From: Phoebastria nigripes
Taxonomy: Eukaryota > Chordata > Aves > Procellariiformes > Diomedeidae
Length of the DNA stretch: 64,000 bases
Assembly: GCA_035582835.1 (NCBI GenBank)
Contig: JAYKAV010000433.1
Location: 790,732-854,731 of the forward strand
Direction: 5' to 3'
The notes below the pieces were generated by a model. The model had not been told where the DNA came from, made no database searches, and saw only the letters and a program-made list of their open reading frames with translations. How positions within the stretch are numbered: the first letter of the stretch is position 1; each line of letters opens with the position of its first letter. Positions 1 to 24,765 of this stretch are shown piece after piece. The translations under genes were made by a program, and so were the position numbers.

Positions 1-70
1 CTCTACAGACATCTGCTAACAAGCCTGAAATACTTGATCACAAAGGCACAGGATTCATTCCCCAGCAAGC

Positions 71-131
71 AAGAAGCTGCAGCAGTCTTTCTGTCGCAAC
101 AAAGAAGCTGCAGCAGTCTTTCTGTCACTAC
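71..131. repeat. 31-bp tandem duplication
   Basis: AGAAGCTGCAGCAGTCTTTC followed by TGTC occurs twice, 31 bp apart, the second copy diverging at its 3' end. Confidence 0.85.
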
Positions 132-174
132 AGAACACTTGTGTCAGGTCTGGAAAGGCCACATGAAGACAGAA

Positions 175-250
175 GAAAAAAAAAAAAAAAAAAAAAAAGG
201 CAAAAGAAAAGAAAAGGCAAAAAAAAAGGCAAAAAAAAAAAAAAAAAAGA
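175..250. repeat. A-rich low-complexity tract
   Basis: Runs of A broken by GGC and GAAAAG blocks. Lysine-rich open frames across it are artefacts. Confidence 0.85.
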
Positions 251-330
251 GAGTGCAGCAGGGGAGCTGGTCTCTCACGAATGCACATCATACCCACAGG
301 AGACTGATGTGATTTGATTTGGGAGGCAGG

Positions 331-402
331 GCTCTGTGCTCCAACTGTTAAACACTCGGTCCCCTGGCTCTGTGCTCCAACTGTTAAACACTCGGTCCCC
401 TC
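331..402. repeat. 36-bp perfect tandem duplication
   Basis: The unit beginning GCTCTGTGCTCCAACTG and ending CGGTCCCCT is present twice head to tail with no differences across about 35 bases. Confidence 0.9.
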
Positions 403-608
403 CTCTGACAGAGGTGTGGTGACAGTGCTGGTTGTGGAGATGACAACACCTCGGAACGACTGCTACAGCCCCTTGCAATAGCCAGGATATTGTGTTTGGG
501 CTTCCAATAAACACCTACTGATGCTGCTAAATCTGCTGGCTCATAGAACAAGGCTTTCTTTCTCTTTGCGGGGGGGGGGGGGAAGCACTTAGGGCTGTGA
601 GCAAGTCA

Positions 609-16273
<15,665 letters not shown>

Positions 16274-16449
16274 GGCTGCCCCGGGCCAGCCCCGGCGCGC
16301 AGGCGCGGCCCTGCCCCGGGGGAGCGCCCCGCCCCGCCGCCCGCCTCTCCGGTGGGGCCCCGGCAAGAGGAGGGAGGCAGAGGTCAGCGGCAGCAGCAGG
16401 CAGCGCTGCCTGGGGAAGTAACAGCGCGTGTCCACGTCCTTCCGGTACA

Positions 16450-16455
16450 TTTAAT
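16450..16455 (-). terminator. KNSTRN: Candidate KNSTRN polyadenylation signal (ATTAAA)
   Basis: ATTAAA on the minus strand about 330 bp after the KNSTRN stop and about 180 bp before the IVD start. No AATAAA was seen in the interval. Confidence 0.4.
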
Positions 16456-16780
16456 GGGTTAAAAACACTAATAGTTACAACACACGGACAGATTGAAACG
16501 GATGAGCCGTTCACCGGCAAGGCGTGCCGTGGGAGAGGCCAGGCAAGGCCCCGGCAGACACGGGAAGACCAGCAGGAGCTACGAGCGCTCAACGCACAGG
16601 CAGNCAGCCGTCACCGCTCCTACCCCCACAGGTGCTATCCCACCAGAGAGCAGCAACCCGCTCACCATTTTAGACCACTAAACATCAGAACTAGGTTTGC
16701 AAAGCAGAGACGATTGAACTAGGAGTAAAACATCAAAAAGAAAAAAAAAAAAAGAGGGCAATACAGTCCATCTTCATGCC

Positions 16781-16909
16781 TCACATAGCCAGGAGCTCCA
16801 ACTCATCAAGTATTGCTGAACATTCCTCAGTCACTGCTTGAAAGGAGAAATGCCTCTCCAGGGACTGGTGCCTCCCTTCTTCTGCTGACGTCCACTTAGC
16901 CATCGCCGT
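16781..16909 (-). CDS. KNSTRN: KNSTRN exon 8 (stop)
   Basis: 129 nt, TAMAKWTSAEEGRHQSLERH through ELELLAM and TGA. Acceptor CTACGCAG. The C-terminal sequence is diverged from human but of similar length. Confidence 0.85.
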   Translation of the reverse strand, partial: TAMAKWTSAEEGRHQSLERHFSFQAVTEECSAILDELELLAM

Positions 16910-19900
16910 CTGCGTAGAGAAGTCAGTGTACGCTACATTTTACTAACACAAGAGTACTGAATAGCAAAGCCAAGTTCTAAAGCAGCTCCAACTAAAGCAT
17001 TCGAACTCTTCAGCAGGGTCGTACCTGCTAAACCAAGATTAGTCTGGCCTGACTGAGATGTCTTTTACCTTTGTTCCTTGAGAAAAATGGCAATTTATCT
17101 GTGACCAAAGTTTAGGAAGTCTTATATAATAGCAATTTCATTAATTAGCTCCTAAACTTCTTACCAAGAATTACAGAGCTATAACTTAATGACTATTTTG
17201 GTCAGTATATAGACAAAGTAATATTATTGAAGCTGCTTGTGTTTGCATACTTTCTGGTTCCCAGAGAGACTACCTGAGGTCACTGGTCTGCAGTACTCTC
17301 CAAGTCAGATCAAGTGTTCTGAATTCCAGCGTAACAGCCAGACCAGTGGTTCAGTGTTCTGCCGGCGGTGCTTACAACCACCTGCAACACAGTCTTGAAA
17401 ACCCTCTCTTGAGAGGAGCTGGTCTAAGCAGAGACAGCTCCATTTCCAGTACTGACATCCGTCTTTACTTTGGAACTGATTCAGTCTAACTTGAAAGCTA
17501 TCAGTCATTAATATCACTATCATCTTTGACCTTGTTTCAAGTTCAATTGTATACGATTCAACTTGAAATGATTGAGATGAGAATTAACGTTGCCCCACCA
17601 TAAACTTTGCTTTAAGCCCTCTATTTAGAAGGGGAGTAACATACAGTTTCCTTAATGCACGTATAACAAAAGATGAGTAATACTGCAGGCTTTCACTGTA
17701 GTTCATCTGGAGAGTAGAGCAGCACTGGGAGGAGCAAAATAACCTTCAGAATCTCACTCAGCACCAAGTGCTCATTACCTGGCTGAGTCTGAAAAAGTCA
17801 GTCTTACCTGAAGCACCTCCTTTTCTTTTGTGGCTGTTTGATTAAATAGCCTCAATTCTTCTATGAGCTTCTCAGTTAACAGCTGAAGAACCAAAAGGAA
17901 AACAGTTTAATATAATGCAAATAAATGCAAGTCTCAGCAGCTGTTTCCACAACATTAGTAGAAAAGGGCAGTAGCACACAGACTTCTCAAAGCCCATTTA
18001 ACTCCTGTTGCTACTTCAAAATTTTCTTACCATCGTCTGCTTCTGGCATTCCTGTGTCTTTTCTTCCTCCTCCAAAATGTTGCTGCCTGTAACTAATTTA
18101 TGAGATTGTTGTGGTTTAACCCGGCAGGCAGCCAAACGCCACACAGCCACTTGCTTACTCCCCACCCCACAGGGGGATGGGGGAAAGAATTGGGAAAAAA
18201 AAAAAAAAATTTGTGGATTGAGATAAAGACAGTTTAATAGAGCAGAAAAGGAAGGAAAAATAATAATAATAAAAAAATATACAAAATGAGTGATGCACAA
18301 TGCAATTGCTCACCACCCGCCAACCAACGCCCAGCCAGTCCCCGAGCAGCNATCACTGCCCCCCGGGCCAACTCTCCCCAGTTTATATACTGAGCATGAC
18401 ATCACATGGTATGGAATACCCCATTGGCCGGTTTGGGTCAGCTGTCCTGGCTGTGCCCCCTTCCAGCTTCTTGTGCACCTGGCAGAGCATGGGAAGCTGG
18501 AAAGTCCTTGACTAGTGTAAACACTGCTTAGCAACAACTAAAACATCAGTGTGTTATCAACATTATTCTCATGCTAAATCCAAACCACAGCACTATACCA
18601 GCTACTAGGAAGAAAATCAACTCTGTCCTGGTTTCGGCTGGGATAGAGTTACATTAGTGAACCTCTAATATACAGATAACTTTGCTTGTAAGAACTAACA
18701 GCTTTTCAAAGTAAATTTCTACAAGAAAGACTAAATTATTTTCAAAGTTTATCCAGGGCAGGGCCTCCTACAGGAAGCAGCTCTTTCTCTTAAGCTAGAA
18801 AAAAAAAAAATCCCCTGGAGTTACAGCAGTATTTCCTTTGCAAGGAAGCAGAGTCCAAATGTCTTATGAACAGTCACAACAGGTTAAAAAAAAGTGTTCT
18901 GAAGAATGAGTACCAGAATGGTATTGAAATGCATAGTCCTTACCAGGATCAATGTTTCTGCTTTCCAAAATCACCATGCAAGTCTCCTGAAATTTCTTGA
19001 GCTTCTCAACTTCTTGTACCAGGCCTTCATTCTCCTCCTTTAACTCCTTTATAGTGCCCTATCATTAACACAGGTTGTAAGTGAATCAACTTTCCAAGAT
19101 TTCCTTCTCATTAGTCAGTAATACTGAGTGTGATGCTAATGGCTTAACAAGTGCTCCACTAGCACCAAGAATCAGATTTTCCCTTTCTGACTCTACCACC
19201 ACAACAAATTAGTCTGTTGCAGACCTTTACTCCTGCTTCTTGACAGGATTAATACATTTATCACATCCACATGTCATAGCAAGTGCTAGAAAAATTTGAT
19301 CCTAGAGATAAATTCCTTTTAGGTAATCCTAGTATATCTTTTCTTGTTTTCCCTCTCATATCTATAAATAATTCAAGAGTTTGATGCATAGAAGAGCATA
19401 TAAACATTGGGAAGAAAAGGGCATCTTAGAATCTTTAAGCCACAGCATTATTCCCTACACAGTTCAGATATTACCAGGCAATCGGATAAGCTGATCAACC
19501 TCACAAGTTGAAGGCAATTCTCCAAGAGAATCAATAAGCATGTGGATTAGGGTGATCCAGCTGATAGTGTCAGAAGCTTTTTGAACATTTCATAGGAGGT
19601 CTCAAAGGCTCTTAAAGAAATCAAGCTGCGAGATAAGAGGAATGATCATCTCACAGATTAGTAACTGGTTGAGAACTAGGAAATAAAGTGAGCTTTTACA
19701 ACTGAAGGTTACCAGCAGGGCCTCTTGCACATGACAGAAACTGTGCTAAGTGTGTCCTAGAGTNATCTGCAAGAGGTGGTGAATAATGAGGTGCCAATTC
19801 TCATTCTAAACTTCATTCAAGAAAGTCAAATCTGTTTGAAACAGAATCCACTGAACAGTCCCAGCTCTCTCAGCCTTTCCTCCAGTCCCTTAATCATCTT

Positions 19901-22633
19901 AGTGGCCCTTTGCTGGACTCTCTCCAGTATGTCCANGTCTCTCTTGTACCAGGAGCCCAGAACCAGACACAATACTCCAGGTTTGGCCTCACCAGTGCTA
20001 AGCAGATGGGAAAAAACTTGCAGAAGAATACAAAGACACTAAAAGATTAGGGAACAATATGACACAATAGCGCATGAAGAAACATAAGGTTATATAAACT
20101 GAGTTCTGTGTTAAATACTCAGAAGAGAACGAGGTCACTGTCCCTCAAACTTAGTGCACAGCAGCGACCAAAATCCAAGTAGGATGTTCTTCGTTACTAA
20201 AATGAGACCATACACATTCCTGAACCCACATCTTCAATACTGTATGCACTTTCACACCACACTACGTGATGGGTTAACAAAGCTAGGAGAGATTGGGCAA
20301 AAGGAACAAGGAAATTGAATAGCTTATCTACCATATGTTAGGAGCTACGGAAGAAAATGAATTAATAGATCTCAAACCATCAGTGGCAAGTGATTATTTG
20401 CAGTTTCTCTTGATGTAGCTAGGAAGCATCTGGCAATATGGAGGCTGTTTTAATAAAATTTCATGCGAGTGTATAGTTGTGAACTTGGAATATTCTCCTA
20501 CAATGAGTTTAAAATGGAATTAAAGCTCTGATGCTATTTAACAGCAATCTAGATGCATTATCCATGCAAATACATCTGCAGCTCTACTGATTTCCAGGTT
20601 CTAGCAGATCTCACGGGTGTCAGAGAAAACCCAGCCCACCCAAACTCTACTGACTTCTGATGGAGACAGGAAAATGAGCAAGACAATCCTTTGATCTGAC
20701 CCCGTAGGGATCAGAATATAAGAATTACTCAATGATTTATTTCCTCCCCTTTTCCTTACCTGTGCTCCTGTTAGTCTGGAGTGTAGCTGTTGTTTGGCTG
20801 TTTCTAACAGCTGATTCTTGGTCTTCAGCTCTGCTTCTAGTTTGTATCTGTTGAGAGGTCTGTAGAGTCAAACATCAAAGACTTAGGGGCAAAAATATCA
20901 GTATTACACACCTTCTCTTTTACTTCCACAAACATGCCCCTTTTTGAAGCATTGGCTCTTGTTTCTGACCAAGAGCTTTAATCAGCAAACTTGGCAAGAA
21001 AGCTGTACATGGGTGAGAGCTCATCATAACCCTCCAAGAGGGAACATTACTGCATGAGGGCAACTCAATAGAAATTTGAGGAAACATACCCTCTTGTAGC
21101 TGTCTTCTTTGAAAGCGGTTCCACTTTCTTGGTAGATTTAGGCAACCTTAAAAGATGGATAAAATACAATTACCAGAAGACCATTCTTGCAGATTACCAA
21201 GTCTGTTAGTTTGAAAAAATCTGCAAAATGCTAAGCCATCTTTAGGACATTTGCCAAGCAATAAATCCATGAATACTTTACTTTCATTTACCCTTGGTTT
21301 GTAGCTTTGAAGACACCATCTGCTGGAATGTTTGAGCTAAAGTTAAAATTGGGATCTTTGTTGAACTCTAGATCTGCTGTTTTGCTGATGCATTGTTTCT
21401 TTGAAGGAAAATCCATTTGCATTTCTGCAATAAAAAGATAACAATGAAAACACTACAGTCTACAGGAGATCACCATAATATGCAGAACTATTGGATCTCT
21501 TAAGCCTTCAATTTGAGGTAAATCACAATTATATCTGGCTAGAATGGAGACTTTAAGGTAGCGACAACTAAGGGCAGTCTTCAAACTTAACCCAGGATTA
21601 AGGGTCCAGAACAAGCCACAGATAGCTCAGATGGTAGACAGTGTTAAAACATAGTTACCAGGCTAGCACTAGTGAGAGAAAGTTTGAAAGTGATAATACA
21701 GGCATGATAATAAAGGAGGTTTCAACACCAAGCAGACAGCATGCCACAGGGCTCCAAGCAAGGTTGTTCAGTACTGGAAGCAAAACAAACACAGCCCACC
21801 TGAAACTTTCAGTTAAGAGAACATCATATTTCAATTCACTATGAGTAGATACACTTCTAAAACAACACTATAGAGAACTAGCTTTCTATGTAAAGTTTAT
21901 TTGGCTTTAACCCACAGCTGTTTGAGTACATAAAGCTTTGTTCACATAGTGGGTTTAGTAAGCATTCCCCCCCCCCCCCAAGTTAAGTATTTTTCAAGTG
22001 ACATACCCATAAGCACATTTATACTAGAGTAACACGGGAGTTTCCACTGATACAGACTAGCTGCAATGTTTTTAACGTTAAGCCTGGGTGCCTCACATTT
22101 CTAAAATGCTGTAAGCAGTATCAAAAGACTTATAGAAATAAGAGCCTCTGAAGGAAAGGATCTTTAACCTCAGTGGGCCGCTGCGTTCAGTAAGCAGGAG
22201 ATACACGCTCTTCAGGCCCAGCACTGGAGCACGTCTCAACGGCCTGAGCTGTGATGCAGCGAGCAACAGCCCGCCCTGCTCAGCGGTGCACGTTTAGCAA
22301 AAAAAGCGTTAACCGAAGTCTTAAATAGAGACAAAACACTTATATAAAGCCTGTAATTAGACTTCGCAACGGCCACCGCAGACCAAGGCAGCGCTGGAGC
22401 TCCCTAACAGACGCCGCTCCCCTCCCACCCCCTCTCCCTCCCGCGTCGGCCTAACCCAGACACCAGCCCTCCGGACCTCGCTGCCCCACGGCGGAGCAGG
22501 GCAGGACCCCTCCCCTCTCCCTCTCCCTCTCCCTCTCCCTCTCTCTCTCTCTCTCCCTCTCTCTCTCCCTCTCCCTCTCTCTCTCCCTCTCTCTCTCCCT
22601 CTCCCTCTCTCTCTCTCCCCCCCTCTCTCTCTC

Positions 22634-22677
<44 letters not shown>

Positions 22678-22769
22678 CTCCCTCCCTCCCGGAGCGGGTA
22701 CGCACCTGCGGGCGGGCCGGCGCGATGGAGCGCGCTGTAGACGGGGATGCGAGAGGACTCCCCCTCCAT
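16781..22769 (-). CDS. KNSTRN: Kinetochore-localized astrin (SPAG5)-binding protein (small kinetochore-associated protein)
   Basis: Mitotic protein that forms the astrin-SKAP complex at bioriented kinetochores and on spindle microtubules. Eight coding exons: 22769-22706, 21424-21292, 21146-21090, 20859-20760, 19058-18944, 18086-18031, 17882-17808, 16909-16781. They give 242 residues with phase kept at every GT-AG junction. The N-terminus has an SxIP-like SRIP (residues 6-9), the class of motif that binds EB proteins. A basic segment (residues 67-84) precedes a long coiled coil (about 88-200) with TKNQLLETAKQQLHSRLTGA, VEKLKKFQETCMVILESRN and EELRLFNQTATKEKE, which align with human KNSTRN. The C-terminus is ELLAM where human has QLLEM. 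Human protein is 316 aa; the avian frame begins near the short mitotic human isoform. Identification rests on the coiled coil plus synteny. Confidence 0.93.
16910..17807 (-). other. KNSTRN: KNSTRN intron 7
   Basis: 898 bp of unique sequence, nothing else recognised. Confidence 0.8.
17808..17882 (-). CDS. KNSTRN: KNSTRN exon 7
   Basis: 75 nt, LLTEKLIEELRLFNQTATKE then KEVLQ. Acceptor GGTTCTTCAG, donor CAG|GTAAGA. Confidence 0.92.
18031..18086 (-). CDS. KNSTRN: KNSTRN exon 6
   Basis: 56 nt, GSNILEEEEKTQECQKQTM, acceptor AGTTACAG with almost no pyrimidine tract, donor ATG|GTAAGA. An LTR ends 20 bp from the acceptor. Confidence 0.88.
18107..18650 (-). mobile_element. Solo LTR of an avian endogenous retrovirus, in KNSTRN intron 5
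   Basis: On the minus strand the 3' boundary is ACAACA at 18107. Inside are TTTGGATTTAGCATGAGAAT, a TATATAAA box (TATAAA = 18382-18387) and ATTAAA (18233-18238), in the U3-R-U5 order of an LTR with the same sense as KNSTRN. No gag, pol or env sequence is attached. The sense 5' end (18619-18650) is inverted relative to the form common in birds. No clear target-site duplication was found. A (AAT)n and A-rich tract lies at 18196-18286. N at 18352. Confidence 0.85.
18651..18943 (-). other. KNSTRN: KNSTRN intron 5, part beyond the LTR
   Basis: 293 bp of unique AT-rich sequence. Confidence 0.75.
18944..19058 (-). CDS. KNSTRN: KNSTRN exon 5
   Basis: 115 nt, GTIKELKEENEGLVQEVEKL then KKFQETCMVILESRNIDP. 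This is the most conserved block. Donor CTG|GTAAGG. Confidence 0.93.
19059..20759 (-). other. KNSTRN: KNSTRN intron 4
   Basis: 1.7 kb; apart from the CR1 fragment at 19851-19999 no feature recognised. Confidence 0.75.
19851..19999 (-). mobile_element. CR1 LINE fragment, sense on minus strand
   Basis: On the minus strand it reads GGTGAGGCCAAACCTGGAGT, then GGACATACTGGAGAGAGTCC, then GATGATTAAGGGACTGGAGG, then GCTGAGAGAGCTGGGACTG. This is the CR1 region just before the 3' UTR, with a small internal deletion after the GGGACTGGAG block. It lies in KNSTRN intron 4 in the gene's orientation. Confidence 0.92.
20760..20859 (-). CDS. KNSTRN: KNSTRN exon 4
   Basis: 100 nt, GPLNRYKLEAELKTKNQLLE onwards, start of the coiled coil. 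Acceptor CTCTACAG, donor ACAG|GTAAGG. Confidence 0.92.
21090..21146 (-). CDS. KNSTRN: KNSTRN exon 3
   Basis: 57 nt, GLPKSTKKVEPLSKKTATR. The basic TATR is shared with human KNSTRN. Acceptor TTTTAAG, donor GAGG|GTATGT. Confidence 0.87.
21292..21424 (-). CDS. KNSTRN: KNSTRN exon 2
   Basis: 133 nt encoding EMQMDFPSKKQCISKTADLE onwards. A poorly conserved linker rich in Asn and Lys. Acceptor TTATTGCAG, donor AAGG|GTAAAT. Confidence 0.85.
21425..22505 (-). other. KNSTRN: KNSTRN intron 1, distal part
   Basis: Unique sequence with a C run at about 21968-21979, becoming GC-rich above 22160. No exon seen. Confidence 0.75.
22506..22687. repeat. CT/CCCTCT polypyrimidine (GA/GAGAGG polypurine) satellite tract
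   Basis: About 180 bp of nearly pure pyrimidine on the plus strand, made of CCCTCT and CT units, so pure purine on the KNSTRN sense strand. It begins about 20 bp into KNSTRN intron 1. Long Arg-Glu-repeat open frames here are artefacts. Confidence 0.97.
22706..22769 (-). CDS. KNSTRN: KNSTRN exon 1
   Basis: 64 nt, MEGESSRIPVYSALHRAGPP onwards, donor GCAG|GTGCGT. The ATG is in good context (GCCGCCATGG) and there is no upstream in-frame ATG near it. Confidence 0.88.
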
Positions 22770-22797
22770 GGCGGCCACGCTTCCCCCTCAGCCGCCG

Positions 22798-22803
22798 TTT
22801 GAA
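22798..22803 (+). promoter_or_regulatory. KNSTRN: Candidate CHR (cell-cycle homology region) element
   Basis: TTTGAA about 29 bp upstream of the KNSTRN ATG. CHR elements bind DREAM/MMB and drive G2/M genes. A six-base match can occur by chance. Confidence 0.3.
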
Positions 22804-22834
22804 TCGAACCCGCCGCCAAACGGTCGCGTGGCCC

Positions 22835-22846
22835 CGCGCATGCGCA
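22835..22846. promoter_or_regulatory. KNSTRN: NRF1-type site
   Basis: CGCGCATGCGCA matches the NRF1 consensus palindrome, about 66 bp upstream of the KNSTRN start codon. Confidence 0.5.
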
Positions 22847-23320
22847 GAAGCGCCCCGCCGGCTGCCCGCTGGCCCCGCCCCAGCGAGCAGGGCGCGCAGG
22901 CGCAGTGCGCGTGGGGGTGGGTGTGTGTTGCGGTGGAGGGGGCGCGTTGCGGTGGGGGGGGCGCGCGCCGTTTCTCTCCCTCGCCTCCTTCCTTCAGAGA
23001 AGGCGCTGTGGGGATGGCGGTTCCCCAGGCTGGTGTGACACGGTTTCACTTCGCAGCTGCCCTCAGGGGAGCCGGCCGGCGGTGGGGAGGGCCTTCCCTG
23101 CCTCCCGCTGCCTCGCCCTGTGGTTTGGGCACTCGAGGCCCGGAGCCCTCAAGGCCTCTGTGGCCTTCTGGGGGGACTCTGCACCGTGGAGTCCTCCATC
23201 AGGGTGCCGGTGCTGCTGCCTGCGCTTGAGGCGGTTAAAATTGCCTGCCCACGCTGTGAGGAGAAAGGAGGCATCTGTACAAAATGTTTCCCGACTTTCT
23301 TAGATGTTTTCACAGTGTTT

Positions 23321-23390
23321 TAGAATCGTAGAATCATAGAACAGTTTGGCTTGGAAGGGACCTTTAAAGGTCATCTAGTCCAACCCCCAG
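23321..23390 (-). mobile_element. CR1 LINE 3' terminal fragment
   Basis: About 70 bp: on the minus strand GGGGGTTGGACTAGATGACC, then TTTAAAGGTCCCTTCCAAGC, ending TTCTATGATTCTACGATTCT. Intergenic between KNSTRN and DISP2. Confidence 0.93.
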
Positions 23391-24765
23391 CTTTCAAAAT
23401 GGATGAGAAGTCCCTCCAAATAGTAATGGAAAAAGGCTCCTGTGTGGAGAGGGTTTCAGTCAGCGTTTGCTCGCAGCCCAAGGGCAGCTCCGGTTGCCAA
23501 AACACCCACCTGAACACCCAGTATGAGAATTGCACTATGAAAATGCAAAACGTGTATTTCAAGCATTGTTACTAGCTTTCAAAGAGCATATTCCTAATCG
23601 ACATCAGGCAGTTGTGGCCCGTCTCCCCCAGAGCAGGGAAAACTACTTGTGGGTGTCAGAAGGAGCGAATCTTTTTAAGATGTATACTTCCCTTTTGCTG
23701 GTTGTACTGGAAAAGGTATTAGGCACTTAAAAGATGAAGAAAATGAGCCACTGTTCTTGGTGAAAATGAAGCATCACTCAGATTTAGGAAAGTTTGTCAT
23801 AAGCATTTATTTTACGTCAACTTGTATAGAGAATGTTTTCTCTTTTTCAACAGATAAAGGCAAGGAAGTGTTTGTTTTCCTGTTTGTTTCTGGTAGAGAA
23901 AAAAAAAAATAAAATGCAACATTCACCAGATAGGCAAATTTTAAAAAGTTACGTGTTTGTAGGGAATGTCTTGAGTGGAAACAAGCTATGAAGACAACAC
24001 ACAAAGCACCCGAGTCACTGAGGGGACGAGGACACTTCTCTCAAAGGGGACATCTCACACTGAAAATCTTTGGCAGTACTACAATTTCTTCTGATAAAAC
24101 AAACTGCAAATGTTACTGAAAATAGATTTGGGCTGGATTCTGCAGCCTCCTCCATGATCAGTAAGAGACTGTATCAACTCAAAAGTCTTGATGAGATTTT
24201 TTTATAGTATCTGAACTATTTTGATGAGATCTGTGAACCTGGACATCACATGAAGCAGTTTCTGATTCAGTAGAAAATGAAAGACTTTTTTTTTTTTATT
24301 AACAATACACTCTTCGCTTGATATCTAGATTTTCAATAGTTAAGGGTTTGGGTTTGGGATTTTTTTTTTTTTTTTTTACATGAGCTCTCTTTCTCTGTTG
24401 TTAAATATATGGGGAGATTCACCTCATTATTTGTCTCCTGTGTGACCTTGACAAGAAAACAAAATCTAATCACCTTGTACGAAATGACAAAACAGGTTTA
24501 CTCGATAAGTTTTGCAGTACAGCTGTGAATATGGCACCAGACACTGGAAGGTCAAAGGCCTTGTACGCCATCAAGATTGATCTCACATCCTCTCACTAGT
24601 ATCAGATTTGCTGGTTCTGTGAAAACACAGGTATTTGCACAGCTGAAATACTAAGAAATAGTCTCAGCTCTAGGAGAGGTGGGAGGAAAAAACTGATATT
24701 TACAGTTCCAAGGAGACTTCGACTTCCCCTTTCCCTAGCAGTACAGTTCTGTTTTCTGCAAGGTT
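23391..24765 (-). other. KNSTRN-DISP2 intergenic / DISP2 3' UTR
   Basis: No coding exon recognised. Probably contains the DISP2 3' UTR, running down to a polyadenylation signal near 23806. Two poly-T tracts occur near 24285 and 24360. Confidence 0.6.
23806..23811 (-). terminator. DISP2: Candidate DISP2 polyadenylation signal (AATAAA)
   Basis: AATAAA on the minus strand about 955 bp after the DISP2 stop codon. It is the clearest signal seen in the interval. Confidence 0.4.

Larger units (their letters stand above)
22690..23230. promoter_or_regulatory. KNSTRN: CpG island / promoter region of KNSTRN
   Basis: CpG-rich block around KNSTRN exon 1 and its upstream flank. No TATA box. Overlapping plus-strand open frames reflect base composition. 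Confidence 0.7.

Noticed and set aside
34..312. Lysine-rich plus frame and Phe-rich minus frame
   Set aside because: Translations of the poly-A tract inside IVD intron 10.
22357..23049. Minus frames of 122-230 codons rich in Arg-Glu
   Set aside because: They are translations of the GA-repeat tract and CpG island.
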